A stretch of DNA of 64,000 nt from Rhynochetos jubatus (GCA_027574665.1 CM050649.1:68794998-68858997), one strand, 5' to 3'; shown: positions 48,446 to 62,000, counted from the first letter of the stretch. Notes: a model not told the origin generated them from the letters alone. A program made the numbers and translations.

Positions 48446-50089
48446 AACACAAGTCCATTCTTATCCCTCTGAAAGGGAGGAGAATAAGTTTGTAAATCTG
48501 GTCTGCTTGGGTTTATGGTTAGGACAGAATATATGTTTGCAAAATTCACTCTAGCCGTATAGGAGGTGCACAGCATCTAGCATGGTAGGCAGGTCTTCCC
48601 CCGCACACAGGAAGACAACATGAGCACACATCTGAAGAGTGGTCATGTTGAATCTCTCTGCTTACAAGCAAGCCAGTGTATTTTGTGTTGCTGTGCCTAG
48701 GTGTATGCAACACTGGCTTGTGTAGGTTGCTTACAGGGAAAACAGTGCAGAGCTGCAGCCTCACTTGTTCCAGCAACGTGTGAGCTTTAGAAAGTAATAG
48801 AAGTACGAAACTGGACTTGTAGTGAGACTTTTCACCTTGGTTTTAACTGATGTATCAGGAAGCTGATTATTCTGGCCCTCTAAAGGGTGTTGTTGCCTGT
48901 TGCATGCCATTGCCTGCCCCTCATTGCAGATCCTGAAGGTGCTGCAGAGGTTTTGCATTCCACCTTCGAGCGAGCTGGACTTATGAACTGGAACTAAGAT
49001 CAGTACTGGCAGCTAGACTCATGCCAAATTGAAGTTTTATTTATTTGATCGTTTCGTTGCAAGGTAGACACTGTGTCTGTGGTTTACATCTTTAAAATCA
49101 AATAAACTATTTATATATGGTGAAGAACTGTAAAACACATAGACCTTATTCATTAATATTTTTATGGTTTCTTTACACTTGACAAGTAAAGAATTTGTGA
49201 AAGTGTTTTTTGTACCCAAATCCCACACATTTCTTCGGGTATATTTTAAATTAAGAAAAGGTACTATCTAGATTAGTAACACAAACTTAGCTCCCATTTT
49301 TCCCTAACATACAGCACAAACCTTTCTGAACGAATTTTTAATACATTTTTTTAATGGAATATATTTGATGTAAACTTAAGAAAATACCATCAACTTTTAT
49401 CTGTTTAACATTTTCATGTTATTAAATGAGGATACCTCATGTGAATCTCAGGTCAGAGTAGAAATATAAATTAGCTACTCTTTTCCTTCCCATCCTGATA
49501 ATATTGTTTTGTTTACATCACCATGGAAAGCTTTATGCAAATTTTCTCACCACACCATATCCATTATGCCTTAAAGAGAAAACAGTCTAATAAAAATTCT
49601 CAAAACAGCTATTAGGTGTAGAAAAGGAAACTCAAAGGTCTGCAGTCTTTCAAAGTGTCATTGCTACTAACTTGAGCTTTATAGAGGAAGAAATCAGAAC
49701 TGTTCTTTCATAGAGACAAATTACTGTGAGCTCCAGATGAAGCCAGCAAAGCCATGGAGAGGCTGCTGTTTGCAAGCCAGGTCTCAACTCATATTTTGGT
49801 CCTGTGGACAAGGGACTCCTGAATGTTTGTGCCACTCCTGCTGACAGTTTGTCAGGCTGCTCCTGCACACACCTTTACAGCTGCCACTCCTGCTGTACAT
49901 GTTGCAGGACACGTGGAAGGTCATTAGTGGTTTCAGTCTGCATTACTGTCATCCTAAAGTACAATCTTGCCATGCACTTTGCACTACGAGGGCTAGGAAA
50001 CCAGTATCTTTCGTAGTAATGACTTCCAGTTTACAGCCTTCATTTGTTATATTTCCTCAATAGCTGTTGTGTTGAGATTAACTGCATAA
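48446..50089. other. Non-coding stretch
   Basis: No supported gene. Overlapping short frames at 48379-48958 on the minus strand show no domain. Confidence 0.5.
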
Positions 50090-50560
50090 ATGGTCTGCAG
50101 CTGGCTGTTATGAATTAAGGGAGTTTAATCAAAGTATTTCTAATGTACAGCATAATGATAATACATGGGGGAAGTACTATTTAAGAGATAATGATGGCTT
50201 CAGAAGATCACTGTTGTAATGTTTAGTGCATATGCCTTCAGCATTGAATTTGTTGTTGTTCTGAATATGCTTAATGGATCAGTGAAAAGCTGCCTAATGT
50301 GGGATTGTTTGATGGGGCTGACAGAGCTGGAATTAGCCCATTGCTGTTTACTGCATACAGCCATTAAGATTAATTGCTGCCAGATAATTTTGACTGTTTT
50401 TATCTTCGGGAAAAAGTGTCACTAATGGGTTTATAAATTGGTTCACTATTACTAATAGTAAGGCCAGTGTAACAGGAGAGGATGTCAGCAGCTAATTCTA
50501 AAGATAAAGGTAAAAAGTATAAAGTACTATATGACTTGCTAGTTTTAAGGGATAATGTTA
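50090..50560. other. Strong candidate conserved non-coding element
   Basis: The most enhancer-like stretch in the window. It is free of simple repeats and densely packed with homeodomain-type cores, for example GCCATTAAGATTAATTGCTG, GGAATTAGCCC, GCTAATTC and ATGCTTAATGG, together with E-box-like and GATAA pieces. No transposon similarity is visible. Developmental enhancers in vertebrate gene deserts look like this. The call rests on texture only. Confidence 0.4.
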
Positions 50561-51944
50561 TCTAATAACAGACAGACTGATATATGATGCTCATTAATGC
50601 TATTTCCTGGGCTTTGGGTTGAACCTAATAGATGCTAATAAAGTCTTATTTGATGTACCATTAAAAAGCTCAATCTGTTTTCTGCATTAATGCACAATGT
50701 TGTTTATCACATTTTCAGTGACTAAAATCCAAACCCTCAATCTGTTACATAACTAAACAGTATCGGGCTAGTTATACCTATTTTTGTCTTTGTTTAGAGA
50801 CAGAAAAATTTACAGGACAACCACATTTCTGTATATACCGTACACAATTCACATCACTCAGCTTCCTGTCAACAATGACAATACTTCAGATTTCATTTTA
50901 GCGCATCCTCTTTTATATATATCATCGCTGGTAAATTCTGCAAAGCACTTTCGCCAAGAGATAAATTAATTGGTTTGCAAATGTTAGAAAATAGTGGTGG
51001 GATGTGGGCAAAATATTATCCAAGGAGGACAAATCCACATTAGAGGTTAATAGTCTGGTACACCACATATACATGCATGTGCAGTGCCTCTAATTTGCTG
51101 TGTATTAAAATGAAAGTTCTTTGTGCACTGAGTCTCAAATATATACCTTGTATCTAAGGGCATTGAAAAGGGAGTGGGAAGAACAAGCACTAAATAGATA
51201 GGAACACAGACAAGGAATGCTTAATGAAGAGGGGAAAACCAATAACTCATGAGTAGTGAAGTTGTTCTCTTCTCAAGCAGAGATAGTGTAAATTATGAAG
51301 TGATCCCCTTCTCAAGTCGAAAGAGCATTTATATTTTTCATGACCAATTTTTATATCATGCTGAGAACATCTTCAATTCTTTTGAGGGGCTCTGGATAGT
51401 AAAGCAGTTCTTGTTTAAAGAAAAAGCAATCTCAAACAAAACCAGAAAAAGCTCTTAGCGTTATTTTCCTCTTTCAGAATGCTAGAACATGAAGGCCTTT
51501 GAGGAGTGAAAAGTAAAAAATATAGGGTGGTAAGATCTGTTCAGCTGTATTTGCTGTTTCCACAGTAGTATTCCAGATGGTATTCTTGTTTCTTTGCCAT
51601 TGAGGACATGAGCCCTTTATTCTGGTTTAGACCCTTTCCCTGGGAAGCCATTTTCAACTTCCATCCTTTTGCCCTACTTCTACCACCCGCCTGTGTATCT
51701 AGTAATGCATATTGATGTGCGGGAAATTATAGTATGTAGAGAAGTGGCTACAATCAAAATATTCTTCCCTTTATTTTTGTATCTGAACATTGCACAATGC
51801 TGCCTGGACATATCCATTCAGGTTTTTTCATTATGTCCAAATCCTGATTTCTTTCTCTCTCATAACCCACACACCACCACCACCATTGGCTGCATTATCC
51901 ATATATAATCAATCATTTTCCAATTAAACTTTTGCCTGTACACA
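50561..51944. other. Non-coding stretch
   Basis: No supported gene. A CACCACCACCACC patch lies near 51871-51885. Confidence 0.5.
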
Positions 51945-52185
51945 CTTCTAGCACTGTTTGACTTAAATCAATTTTAAATCGGTTTCATTAATTCAGTACA
52001 AACCCTATGTAGACACAATAATGTTGGGTTACAACAGCATCTTATTTTGGTTTACTTTTAACTCAATACAAGTTAAACCAAGCTTTGTCAGGCTCATATT
52101 GATTTAAAAGAGTTGACACAACCTATTTCACTGGTTTAACTACATCATTGATTTTAAATCCCATTCTTAGTTAAACCATTGTAAT
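51945..52185. mobile_element. Probable ancient DNA-transposon relic (TTTAAAC-rich)
   Basis: The region repeats GGTTTAA/TTAAACC motifs in both orientations (CACTGGTTTAACTACATC, AGTTAAACCAAGC, AGTTAAACCATTG, TTTTAAATCGGTTTC) plus ATGTAGACACAATAATG. Sequences of this type with GGTTTAAC and TGTAGACA are common as old interspersed DNA elements in reptiles and birds. The exact family is not identified. Confidence 0.4.
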
Positions 52186-55100
52186 GGGCTCATAGGCAGT
52201 CCCAAGTTTTGCTCCCAAAAAGTGTTGCCAATGTTTCCATGCACAGCCTTGCAGAGATGCCCATTAGCCTCTCCTTTCTATTGTTAATGATGCTAAATAA
52301 TGTCTTGAGGCAAGCCTTGATTAGGCTGTTAACGAAGCTGTCTGTGGCAGGCAATTTAGGATGATAGCTTACATGAAAATTATTCCAGAATAAGGTATAG
52401 GGTTGTTTTAATGCAGAGTAGTTGTACTGGAACTCTTCCAGGTAGAGACACTCTGAAGGAGATTCAGGTGTCCTCATGCCAGTTTGGACAGAACCGGGCA
52501 TCCTTCCCCTGCTTCAGGAGGGAATGGATCCCCTTTGTTAAATCAGCCAGCCCAGGCATCTTAGGCACCCAACAGCATCTCAAAGGGCAAAAACCATCTG
52601 TGTCACTCACCTGGATCCCTTCCTCTCATTCTGAAGTAAGAAGGACTTTTTGAGTTTAAGTAATCTGCTTCCAAAATAAATGATCAGGCAAATTTTTACG
52701 GAGGGAGGGAGAGAGGGATCTAAGAACATTTTAGGCAGGACTGGAAAACAGGCAAGTTAGATATAATGCGATCCTATTTCATTAAACAGGATCTTTCCAG
52801 TCCTTTACCTTGCAAGTGCACCTGTTTTTGGGTCATACTATACACGCAATAGCTTGCTTCCTAATCTGCTATTTGGTACAAAGCTGCTCTGATTATGGAT
52901 TTGCAGAAACAGCATTTTAATCCTGAACTTTCTTTTCCAAATCAAGCACAGATTTTGGACTGCTTAACCTAAAAACAGCAGTCACTGAAGATATTCAGGT
53001 GTTCCTAAGCTAATATCTGTTGGGTAAAACAAAATGATGTTTTGCAGACTGCAGGTCCTGGTCTTCGATGCAGTAAAGGCCATTGAATATAGAAAGAACT
53101 TCACTGAGTTTACATAGATTGCACCAGTGCCAAAGTTCAGCCATCAGAGGAACATATGTTTACATTGCAGTGCAGTATAAATGCAACTTAGTCAGTTTTC
53201 CCTGAAAAACTTGAAAAGTCTTTCAGGAAGGAGGTCAGTAATAATTTATGTTCATTCTCAAAATTATGATGAACACCTGAGTTTCCTGAACTTGCTGAGC
53301 ATCCAGGTGCTTGTGGCTGTAAGGTGCATCTATCTTGCTGGAGTAACCCAGGTTTCCACCTTGCAGTCCTGGAGGATTGCTCACAGTAGCCCATGTCAGC
53401 TACCCAAAAACCCTACATGAAGGCACTAGCCAGTTATGAAGTTACTCTGAACACTATTTTTTTCCTCTATATATACTCTGTGATCTATGAATGGGAGCTT
53501 TCCAAACTTTCCCTTTCCCCTAATACTCCGCAAATTCCATATACTTGCCTAGAGCAAGCCCTTTCCCCATTGTCTTCTGGAGCAAGAAGCAATAGTATTC
53601 CAGGTCACATTCATATCCACACAGGTCTTGGGACACAGTTCATTTTCTTGGTCCTTTGCCACCACAAGTCCCGCATCAGTGACCCTTACAAAATGAATGT
53701 AACTGAGAACAGGGCTCAACATCAGATCTGCATTATGCTTCAGAAAGCAGGACCAAATTGACACTGAGAGGTGCCTTATTCAGGAGACCATGCTCTCTCA
53801 GTAGCCAATTCAAAGCAGAAACTTGACTAAGGCAAAGCGTTGTCTTTCCATTTCTATTGATTGGACAGGAAGTCTTATGAGACTAACCTCCTACCTCGGG
53901 TATTTCATTTAAGTATCTAAATTTAGATACTGTGAAGAGCCTTAGCATTTTCCTTCTTTCAGAAAGATTTTTGGATTTGGTTATCATCTTTTAGAATGAA
54001 ATTCACCCCTCTGCAGCAGCCCAGTTCAGGACAGAGAGCCCTTCCATTTCTTTGCAAAGTCCGATTCAAAGACCTCCTTCCAAAACAGAGCAAACCCCTT
54101 ATAAAGCCCCATGAAGTCCTTTTCAGGTTTAGCCATCCGGCAAGATCACTGTCTTGGAAAAAATCTGGACCTAGAGGGATGCATAGTGTTTAGTCTGACC
54201 CACTGGACAGGCATGAATTCGATCACACAGTCCTGTGTCTCACTTCAACCTTGTCAAGAACTCTGATCTTGAAAAGAAAATCCTATGGGAAATTTGTACT
54301 TCAGTCAAGGGGAAAAAAATCAAGCCAGACCTCCAAAAATTATAAAGTGTTACATTAATTGCTTCTTTTCACTTGTCACCTACTTGATTTGAGCTTTTAC
54401 AGTTCATATTTTTGAACTTTCCTCTGCAGTCCAGACCATTAGGAATGTCTTTTTTTTTTTTTTTCCCCCTTTAATAAAAATAGTGATTATCAGGTAATAA
54501 CAGGATTTTTGAAGCTAAGGCATTAAAAATACTGATTGTTGCAAAATGCATTATTAAATCACAGGTCTTGGCAACATCATAAAGTGTCTCTCCTTTCAAG
54601 GCTAGTTTTCATATATTTGTTTGAAACAATTTCTCAAATGAAACTGCATATTTTTTTTTACATATACACAAACTTGTGTGGATTAGAAAGAAAAGCAGGG
54701 ATGAACCCAGACCATGGATAAGTGCTGGGAAAGTGTGGAGTGATAGATCATGCAGCCATTCTATTTATCAACATCAAAAATTCTTTGTCTGATTCATGAA
54801 ATGCTATTTTATCACCATGCAAGGATATGTGGAATGCTTTTTAAAAGTACTGAATGTAATAAATTGCAAAACTTTCTCTCCTTAAATTCACTCTTGAAAA
54901 TGATGTGCTGAAATTTTTCAAATTGACCTAATTAAGAATATTAGGAACAAATGCAGATACTTAATACAGCAAATGAAATACATTGGAGAATTATTTTTTT
55001 TTAATTCAAGTCATGGAAATATTATCCTGAAATTAAACTATTTAACATGGAAGATTCTCTCAGCTTCAGACAGTTTCAGGCCAATTCTTCCCAGACTGCA

Positions 55101-55324
55101 GCTATTACCTAGAAAAATTACATAACTTGCCTTTTTTCTGCAAATCGCTGAAGCCCAACTGGTGCTCCATTATTAACATCAGAGCTGTCAGCATCTCAGG
55201 GAGGCAGGAGAAGAAAGCAAAGCATTCCTACCAGCAGCAACAAAACCATGCTTGCACTTAGAGAAATCTTCCTTCAATCCTCTTCACACCAAGCAGAGAA
55301 CTACTTAAAGTACAGTACGCTGAA
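52186..55324. other. Non-coding stretch
   Basis: No supported gene. The longest frame of the window, 122 codons at 53393-53761, lies here and shows no domain or splice context. A T run lies at 54450-54464. Confidence 0.5.
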
Positions 55325-55590
55325 GGTGGGATTCATTCCACTTTCACTATCTATAAGTTAGATCTCTCTGTTAGATGTCTATAAGTTAAAGTCAGCTTGA
55401 CTCCCTCTCTAGACAATGAAGAGAGATAGGTACCTCCAGAGGGTGATTCATCCCACCCGAAGACAGGTATCGAAGAGAGATGGAAGAAATCACCCTTTGG
55501 AGATGCCTATCTCTCTCCAGTGACTACAAAGGGAGTCTGTGGTGAGTGGCTTAAACTTGACAGCTAAAGTTATGTGAGATGAAATCTAAT
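55325..55590. mobile_element. Foldback (long inverted-repeat) element, copy B
   Basis: A second copy of the element at 35408-35660. The inner arms are about 55420-55451 (AGAGAGATAGGTACCTCC then AGAGGGTGATT) and 55486-55516, which reads AGAGAGATAGGCATCTCC then AAAGGGTGATT on the other strand. Complementarity continues outward through GACTCCCTCT with GGGAGTC and through the TTAAAGTCAGC with CTTGACAGCTAAAG flanks, close to the full length. Better preserved than copy A, apart from its outer ends. Confidence 0.75.
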
Positions 55591-56321
55591 CCTAAGCATA
55601 CATAACTCTGGAGGAGCTTTAGTCTCCTGTACTGAAGAGGAGGTTATTAGTGATGGTTATTGGAGGCACTCTGCATTAAAAATGCACAAATTGCATGGTG
55701 CTTATTAGCTAGTATGAATTAACTTGGTTGTTCATATAACTATACTGATATGTCATGGCTGTCAGAGCCTCCATAAGGCTCCATAGGAAGGGCAAGTTTA
55801 GTATGAGACCATGGCTGCAAAGGAGTGTGACGCTCAGCTGGGAGCCTGACCAGCTTCTGAATGCTCCTGTTTCTCTCAGCATTACCTGTTTAACAGCTGT
55901 CTTACAGTAATGACAACCCTGGGCATCTTTTTTACCATCTAAGTGCCATTTGTCTCTGTTCCAGTTGAGATCCTAACAGCACAGCAGATTAGTCAACTCG
56001 CATTTTACAGGAAGTAGAACAGTGTTATCATAACCTTACAAGAGTCAGAGTATATTCCTTTCACATGATTTGCATTAACTTTCCAGCCCATCAAAGTATT
56101 ATTCATTTCAGTTTAGAATCTGAAGACAGGCAAAAAAAATTATCTTCCCCTGGAAACTGTGAGCAGTAGTCTGTGTGGCACCAACTGATTGGCTTTCACA
56201 TTGCTTCAGACTAATCCTGTCTAGAGCAGGTGGGGGCCTGTGAAGTAATAGCTCTTGACCCTGGCTCTCGTCTACGCTCCATACAATGTCTTCATGACCC
56301 TAAAGCTTCTCTTTATTTCAG
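55591..56321. other. Non-coding stretch
   Basis: No supported gene. It ends in a pyrimidine-rich TTCTCTTTATTTCAG that is a good splice acceptor. Confidence 0.5.
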
Positions 56322-56570
56322 TTCAAAGAGTCTGACATCAGAGGGGGTTGTGCTGGAGCCAACGAGGCTGGTGGGTGTTATACCGTGAAAGTGACCACAC
56401 ACGTGGCATGCCACAGGGTTTGTCATGCTGGGGTTGTCCAAGGGTGCAAAGACTACTGGAAACATGGGTGAAAACAAGAAGTAATGGGAAAATCAACACA
56501 ATAGAGGATCAAGATAAAAGTGTCTGAACAGGTCCCTGTACTTTTTTAATAAAGCAGTGTAGGTATACTC
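56322..56570 (+). CDS. Candidate terminal exon, Cys-containing
   Basis: I do not recognise the protein. After a good acceptor (CTCTTTATTTCAG, AG 56320-56321) a frame of 49 codons runs to TGA at 56469. It begins FKESDIRGGCAGANEAGGCY and has five cysteines (GGC, GGC, ACH, RVC, QGC). CpG is unusually frequent for this region (near 56360, 56385 and 56401). AATAAA follows at 56548-56553, so exon, stop and poly-A signal sit in the right order and spacing for a last exon. No upstream partner is known, and 49 codons can be open by chance. Confidence 0.22.
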
Positions 56571-58755
56571 AAATGGACCTTATCTGGTCATGATTTTGGC
56601 TGTTCTGATGAAGGAACATACATTTTAGCTTTTTTCTTTGCAGTCCCTACTAGATAGGAGGTCAAAAGAGAAAGAATTCAAGACACTTCTGCAGTCTGGG
56701 TATTTGTGTCTTTATTAACAGTTTCTGGAAGACAAAAGTGGATAGATATAATTTTATGACTGCACCTAGGAGTTTAAAGGCTCTGCCAAATCAACCTTGC
56801 CATCACCTTCTCCTGAACTGTACTGTGGGCATCTGTACAGTTAAAGTTTCCAAGAAGTTTCTTCTGATTTAAATCAATATGTGTAGACAATGAAGGTCTC
56901 TGCCGTTAGTTTCAAGAGACTTCTTTGGAAGATGTAATTCTTGTGTATCTGACTATTTCATCACTACTTAGATGTCTGTCAGCTCTGTCTTTTAAATCTA
57001 GGTATTTTTAGTATTCTTAGTGTAATACATGCAGGAGAAAATACTGTCTGTGAAAGTCCAGATTGTGCAATCTACTAACCTAGAAGGTACTGTCACTTTT
57101 ATGTGCCCTATATTTTATTCATCCATAACTCAAATAAATGCAGATTTTTTTAAAAATTTATCTTTAGCTCTTGCCTTGCTTCCCAGTCCTCAATGTTTGG
57201 AATTCGAGAATCAGGTCATCTAGATAAAAGCTACAGTATTTTCTCACATGCTATGCACTTTCAGTAAGCAGCACTACACAAATAAATAGTATTTTACATC
57301 TTCTTGCAGAAAAAAATTCAAAATATTGCAATTAGTTGGGGTTTATTTCATTGTTCGTAAAGATATCAGTTTGTTTTTCATGGTAGTCTCAAACCTTAGG
57401 CAAGAAAAACTAAAATCAGAAACTTGTATTTAAATTATCCATCTAGACAGAAAGATTTACAAAGTAACATTTACTTGGTGAATCTTTCACGCTAAGTTAT
57501 CTAATGGTTTTCTAAATTTAGATGCCACTTTCGAAAAATCAAAACTGTCGGAGTTATTAACAGCACCTTTTTAAGGATATTGTTAGATACACAAACATCT
57601 CGGAAAAAATACTGGAAGAACAAGTTGCTTCAGCTTTGAATGTGTTTAAAGCAACACATTAAAAGTATTGGCAAGGTTATTTTTGTAGGAAGAAGCAAAT
57701 TGGTTGAAACCCTGACCCTGCTGAAATTAATGAGATTTCACCCTTTGTCTTTTACTATTCAGACACGTTCCTAGTGACCATGACCATAAGATTCTTGCAC
57801 AAGGACATTTGAAATGGTAGGCTATGTCTCTTGAAACAGTACCTTCATTTGGCATTTCTGTGCTTCGGTATTTCTTGTAGTCAGTGCACAATATGTGTCC
57901 CAGCTTGAAGGCTTCTAATAGTTGATAGAAGATAAAAATAAATGTTGCTGTTTACAGATCCAAAAATTCTTAAGAGCAGGAGTGACAAATGTTTTGACTG
58001 TTTCATAAAACAAGTGTGAAAAATGGCCAGTGAATCATTTTTAAAGGGTCACTATGAAATTTGTATTACTGCAGTTAAGTTCTAGCTAGGAATCGCAGCA
58101 CAAAGTCAGTAAAAAAAAGAAAATGAAAAGATGAAAGTATCTGAGCTGCATTCTGCAGACTCAGTCTCTAAGGATCCAGTATTGGGGTGTGGGGCCTTAA
58201 ACGTTCCTGCCTTCTATAATGTATCTTCAAGTATATTCTAGTATCAGCTCATATCTAGTGATTTTAATGGGGCTAGAATACTACTTTCTCTTTATTTCTT
58301 GACTTTGTGGGGTCAAAAGTCCACAATACATTCTAGGATGCAGCTGACCCTTGAAAGCACATGTTAGATCTGAAGACAGTGACTAGCCTTTGCCTAAAAG
58401 AACCAGGTTATCAGAGAACATAAAACCACCAGAAAATATAGAGGTGGGCAAGATTTGGGGAGGACAGAGGGGAAGAGAAGGAAAGAAAGGAAGAATTGAA
58501 GGAGGAGTGAAGTGGTTGGAAAGACACTATGGCAAGTGCCTGGATCTAGCTCTGTGAGACTGTACAACACTAAGTAGACTGAGAAAAGGGGTCATGGGAG
58601 ATGAAGGTAGTAAAATAAACTGTTGAAAGAAAATGAGAGGATGGAGCCCAGAGAAGGCAGAAATGGACAAGAGTTAAAAGGCATTTATCAAAATGCTGGG
58701 ATGTTGATATTTTTACTGAAGAGCTGAGAGCCTGGCTGGCACAAGGCACAAGCAG
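56571..58755. other. Non-coding stretch
   Basis: No supported gene. A/G-rich sequence at 58465-58510. Confidence 0.5.
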
Positions 58756-59035
58756 CAATGGGAAGTACCTCAGGACAGCAGACTACCCAGGTTGCACGAT
58801 GGCGTTACTGCCTCCTGGGTCTGTGCCGGTGCTGCAAGAGGACCATCTTGCTGGTTGCTCCTTTCCAGGAGAGGCAGAAGCAGCAGGGACCACCCTGCAG
58901 CCACAATGCCAGGGACCATGGCCCCCTTCAGTGTATCTCCCTTCCCTTCCCCGTCCTGCTCTAGTACAGCTCTCTGTGAGAAGAAATTCAGTTTTGCCTC
59001 CAATCCTGGATAACCCTGGTATTTCTGGTTGACAA
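58756..59035. other. GC-rich, stop-poor patch, unassigned
   Basis: About 280 bases with much higher GC than the flanks. Three plus-strand frames and one minus-strand frame (68-92 codons) are open across it. The translations are rich in Pro, Ala, Gly and Ser and show no domain. Openness in several frames at once points to composition, not selection on one frame. Confidence 0.3.
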
Positions 59036-62000
59036 AAATACTTGACATTACTAAATCTCCACTAGATTTAAAAATTTTCTGGGGTAGCTGTCAGCAAAAT
59101 GACTTAATCTCTCATTTAAAAAAAATAGCAAAACTCTCATTGCCTAGGGACTGCAGCCTGGGCCTGCTGACCCTGGCTTCAACACATGCCTAACTTAAAG
59201 CATGCAAACAGGACATGGGCTTCAAGGGTACAACTTCTGTGTTTAAAGTTAGTCATATCTCAAAGTAGTCTGCCAAGGACTTGCATTGATTGAAATGCTA
59301 ATGTGTAAAACACTTAGCCAGCTATGATATGACTAGGACAAAGCAGCGTGATTTGGTAATGGATAACCTATCATTCTTTTCTTCAAGCGTTCCTTGAGTG
59401 CAGCAGCAAAATGCAAGATTTTTTTTTTTTAATGGGGCTGATCTAATGTACTTGGATTTTCTGAAAGTTTTTTTGTGAGTTTCTTGCAGAAAACTGTCAA
59501 AAATTCACAGTACGCGTGAGTACAGTGGATTATAAACAGACCATCACAAAACAGCAACTGCTCCATTTTCTAGCAGTAAAAAAAGAAGTAAATAATACTG
59601 GGATACTCCAAAGCTGCATGTTGCTATTGATATTTTTTGTAAGTTAGTGACATGAAAATCTGTGTGAACACTAAGCTGACCATGCTTAAGGATATCACAA
59701 AGGCTGATCAACACTAAAGAAGTTTACAGGGAGCTCCAGAGAAGCTGAAGGAAACGAGGTGAAAGGACAGCATGGTAGCAGGTGAAATACAATGAATGCA
59801 GGTTAAAGTATGTTGAAGGAGGAATCATTTGAACTACTGAGATCCGCGAGTTTAAAGAGAGATGAGTTTAAAGAGCAGTGAGTATAAGTTAATGAAAGTA
59901 CCTTCTGAAAGGGAGAAGTGGTGACTGCTGCTGTGGTGCAGTTATTTGCTAAAAGAGGTTTGGCATTCCAGAAGGCATCAAAGAATAAAAGAAAATAATA
60001 ATACAGAAGTTATTATAATGTCAGTATATGACAGTGGCATAGCATTATTGGGGAACCATCTTTTTTTCAAGAGACATTCTCTCTCTCAAAAAAAAAAGGC
60101 ATAGCAAGAAAAAATAAGGAGATAATTCAAAATTGTTTATGGAAATCAGGAAGGATGTGAGACAATGAGATAAAAAAGAACTTTTTCAAGAAAAGAATAT
60201 AAGATGGTTTTGCATATTCATTTCCTCTATTGGCAAGGTTTCACCCTCTGACTAAGTAGATGCTGGTATAATAGTAAAGATACTGGTAAGCAGAGGTAAG
60301 ATACCAGGTTCAGCACTGAACAAGACCAGCATGGGAATACTTATGTGAAAAAGACTATCATCATAATTCATAAGCTACTGTTTTGGCTGCAAAATAATTC
60401 CTGACCCTCTCTGCATCCCCTGTCTACTCTCTGACCTCACTGGCTCCAAGAAACTTGACAGAATGGTGAGATCTAAGAGATTCTCCAGTTCTTAAAAGGT
60501 TTATAGGGATCCAGGCACAGATGAAGGAATTGCATAAATGCTCTGGGCAGGAAGATTTGCACCTTTTTGGATGGAAAAACCCGCAGTGGAAAGTGACTTC
60601 AAAAGTGACTAAACCTATAAAAGGCTTCTGTCAGATCCAGGACCTTTCTAGAAATCAAAATACAACAGTAAGGAAACATTCACAGGAAATCAGATTCCAT
60701 TATTTCAAGGGCTCAAGGGACTTTCAAAAAAACACTTCACCTGTTTTACAGGACTGAATAATCAGTCACAAGGATACGTCTTCACAGGCAAGTGAAGATG
60801 AATCTGGTCTGCCCATACATGGAGCTCTTCAGTCATTTTATAAGAAAGGTAATGCTTAGGATCTCCTCAGTGCTACAGGATTGATATCAGGTAGGTCTGG
60901 AGACTGAATCCTGCTGAATGATTAATTTTTGTTCACGTGTGTCCTGGATGCTGGATTTACTGGGGTAATGGACAAATTTGATCCTGAAACATTGAACAGT
61001 TAAAACTATATAGCCCCTCTGAACCCTAATAGCAACCATTGAATTGCACACATGTGAGCAAGTGGTACAGACAAGCAAATCATGAAACCGTAGATGAAAG
61101 CTTAACCACCCCTTTCCTAAGCAGCATAAGACCATTGCCAGGCTACTTCTGTTCCTGCCCTCTCCACAATTCCACCATTAATAAAAGCCTTGACTTCCTC
61201 TAAATTCTTGAAGATCCTAATTGATCTGAGCCCTAAAAGTCACAAGCTTTAGCTGTCTCAGTCTTAAATGCTGTTGCATATACATGTCCAGGCAGATAGG
61301 TATATGTATCCAAATATCCATCCAAAGACCACAAAGTGCCTTGGCTCATTTCTTGTAATTAAAAAATTAATGGATACAGATTTATCTTTCCAGTTTTCTT
61401 TTCCTTTTCCTGGTCAATAACAACTAGTAACTTCTTTTGTAGCTTAGACTCTTAATGTCTTCTCTTTCGGTCTCAGCTGCCATTATACTTGTTTTCTTTA
61501 TTTCTGCTCGAGGCTCTTTCATCTTCTGCAGCCTCATTGTATCCTTGCAATCTACCCATTAAGTACCCATCTCTCTGTTGTTCTCGTTGCACTCTCTTTC
61601 TCACCCCACTGTCACTGGCAACTGCCCAATCTTACCTTCACCAGTATTCGAAATCACTCACTCCTCACCAGCTACTCATCACCTTATTAGTTTTTTGACT
61701 CCTTTTTTTTTAAGTTAGACTGCATCAATATTAATAAATGGGTTTGGGGCTATTTTCTGCACTAAGACAAACTTCACCATGTGACTCTCATTCACACTCT
61801 CTTACCTTCTGAGATGGGCTGGCCAGATCCAAACCCTCCAGATCTTTGCTAACTCCTAAACCTTGCCCAGGAACAGTTTGAAGACTACCAGATGGCCCAG
61901 GGCGAAACCCCATCAGAGTCTACTCAAACTTTCCAAAATGGACAGTCAGGTTCCAGTACCACCTCTGGCACTGTTAAATTTACTACCACAGCCATATTCA

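Noticed and set aside
53393..53761. Longest open frame (122 codons, + strand)
   Set aside because: No domain, no codon signature, no framing splice signals. Frames of this length are expected by chance in 64 kb of such DNA.
57700..57780. Fragment CCTGACCCTGCTGAAATTAA as a sauropsid interspersed repeat
   Set aside because: Similarity to the common CAATGGGA-type repeat is too short to support.
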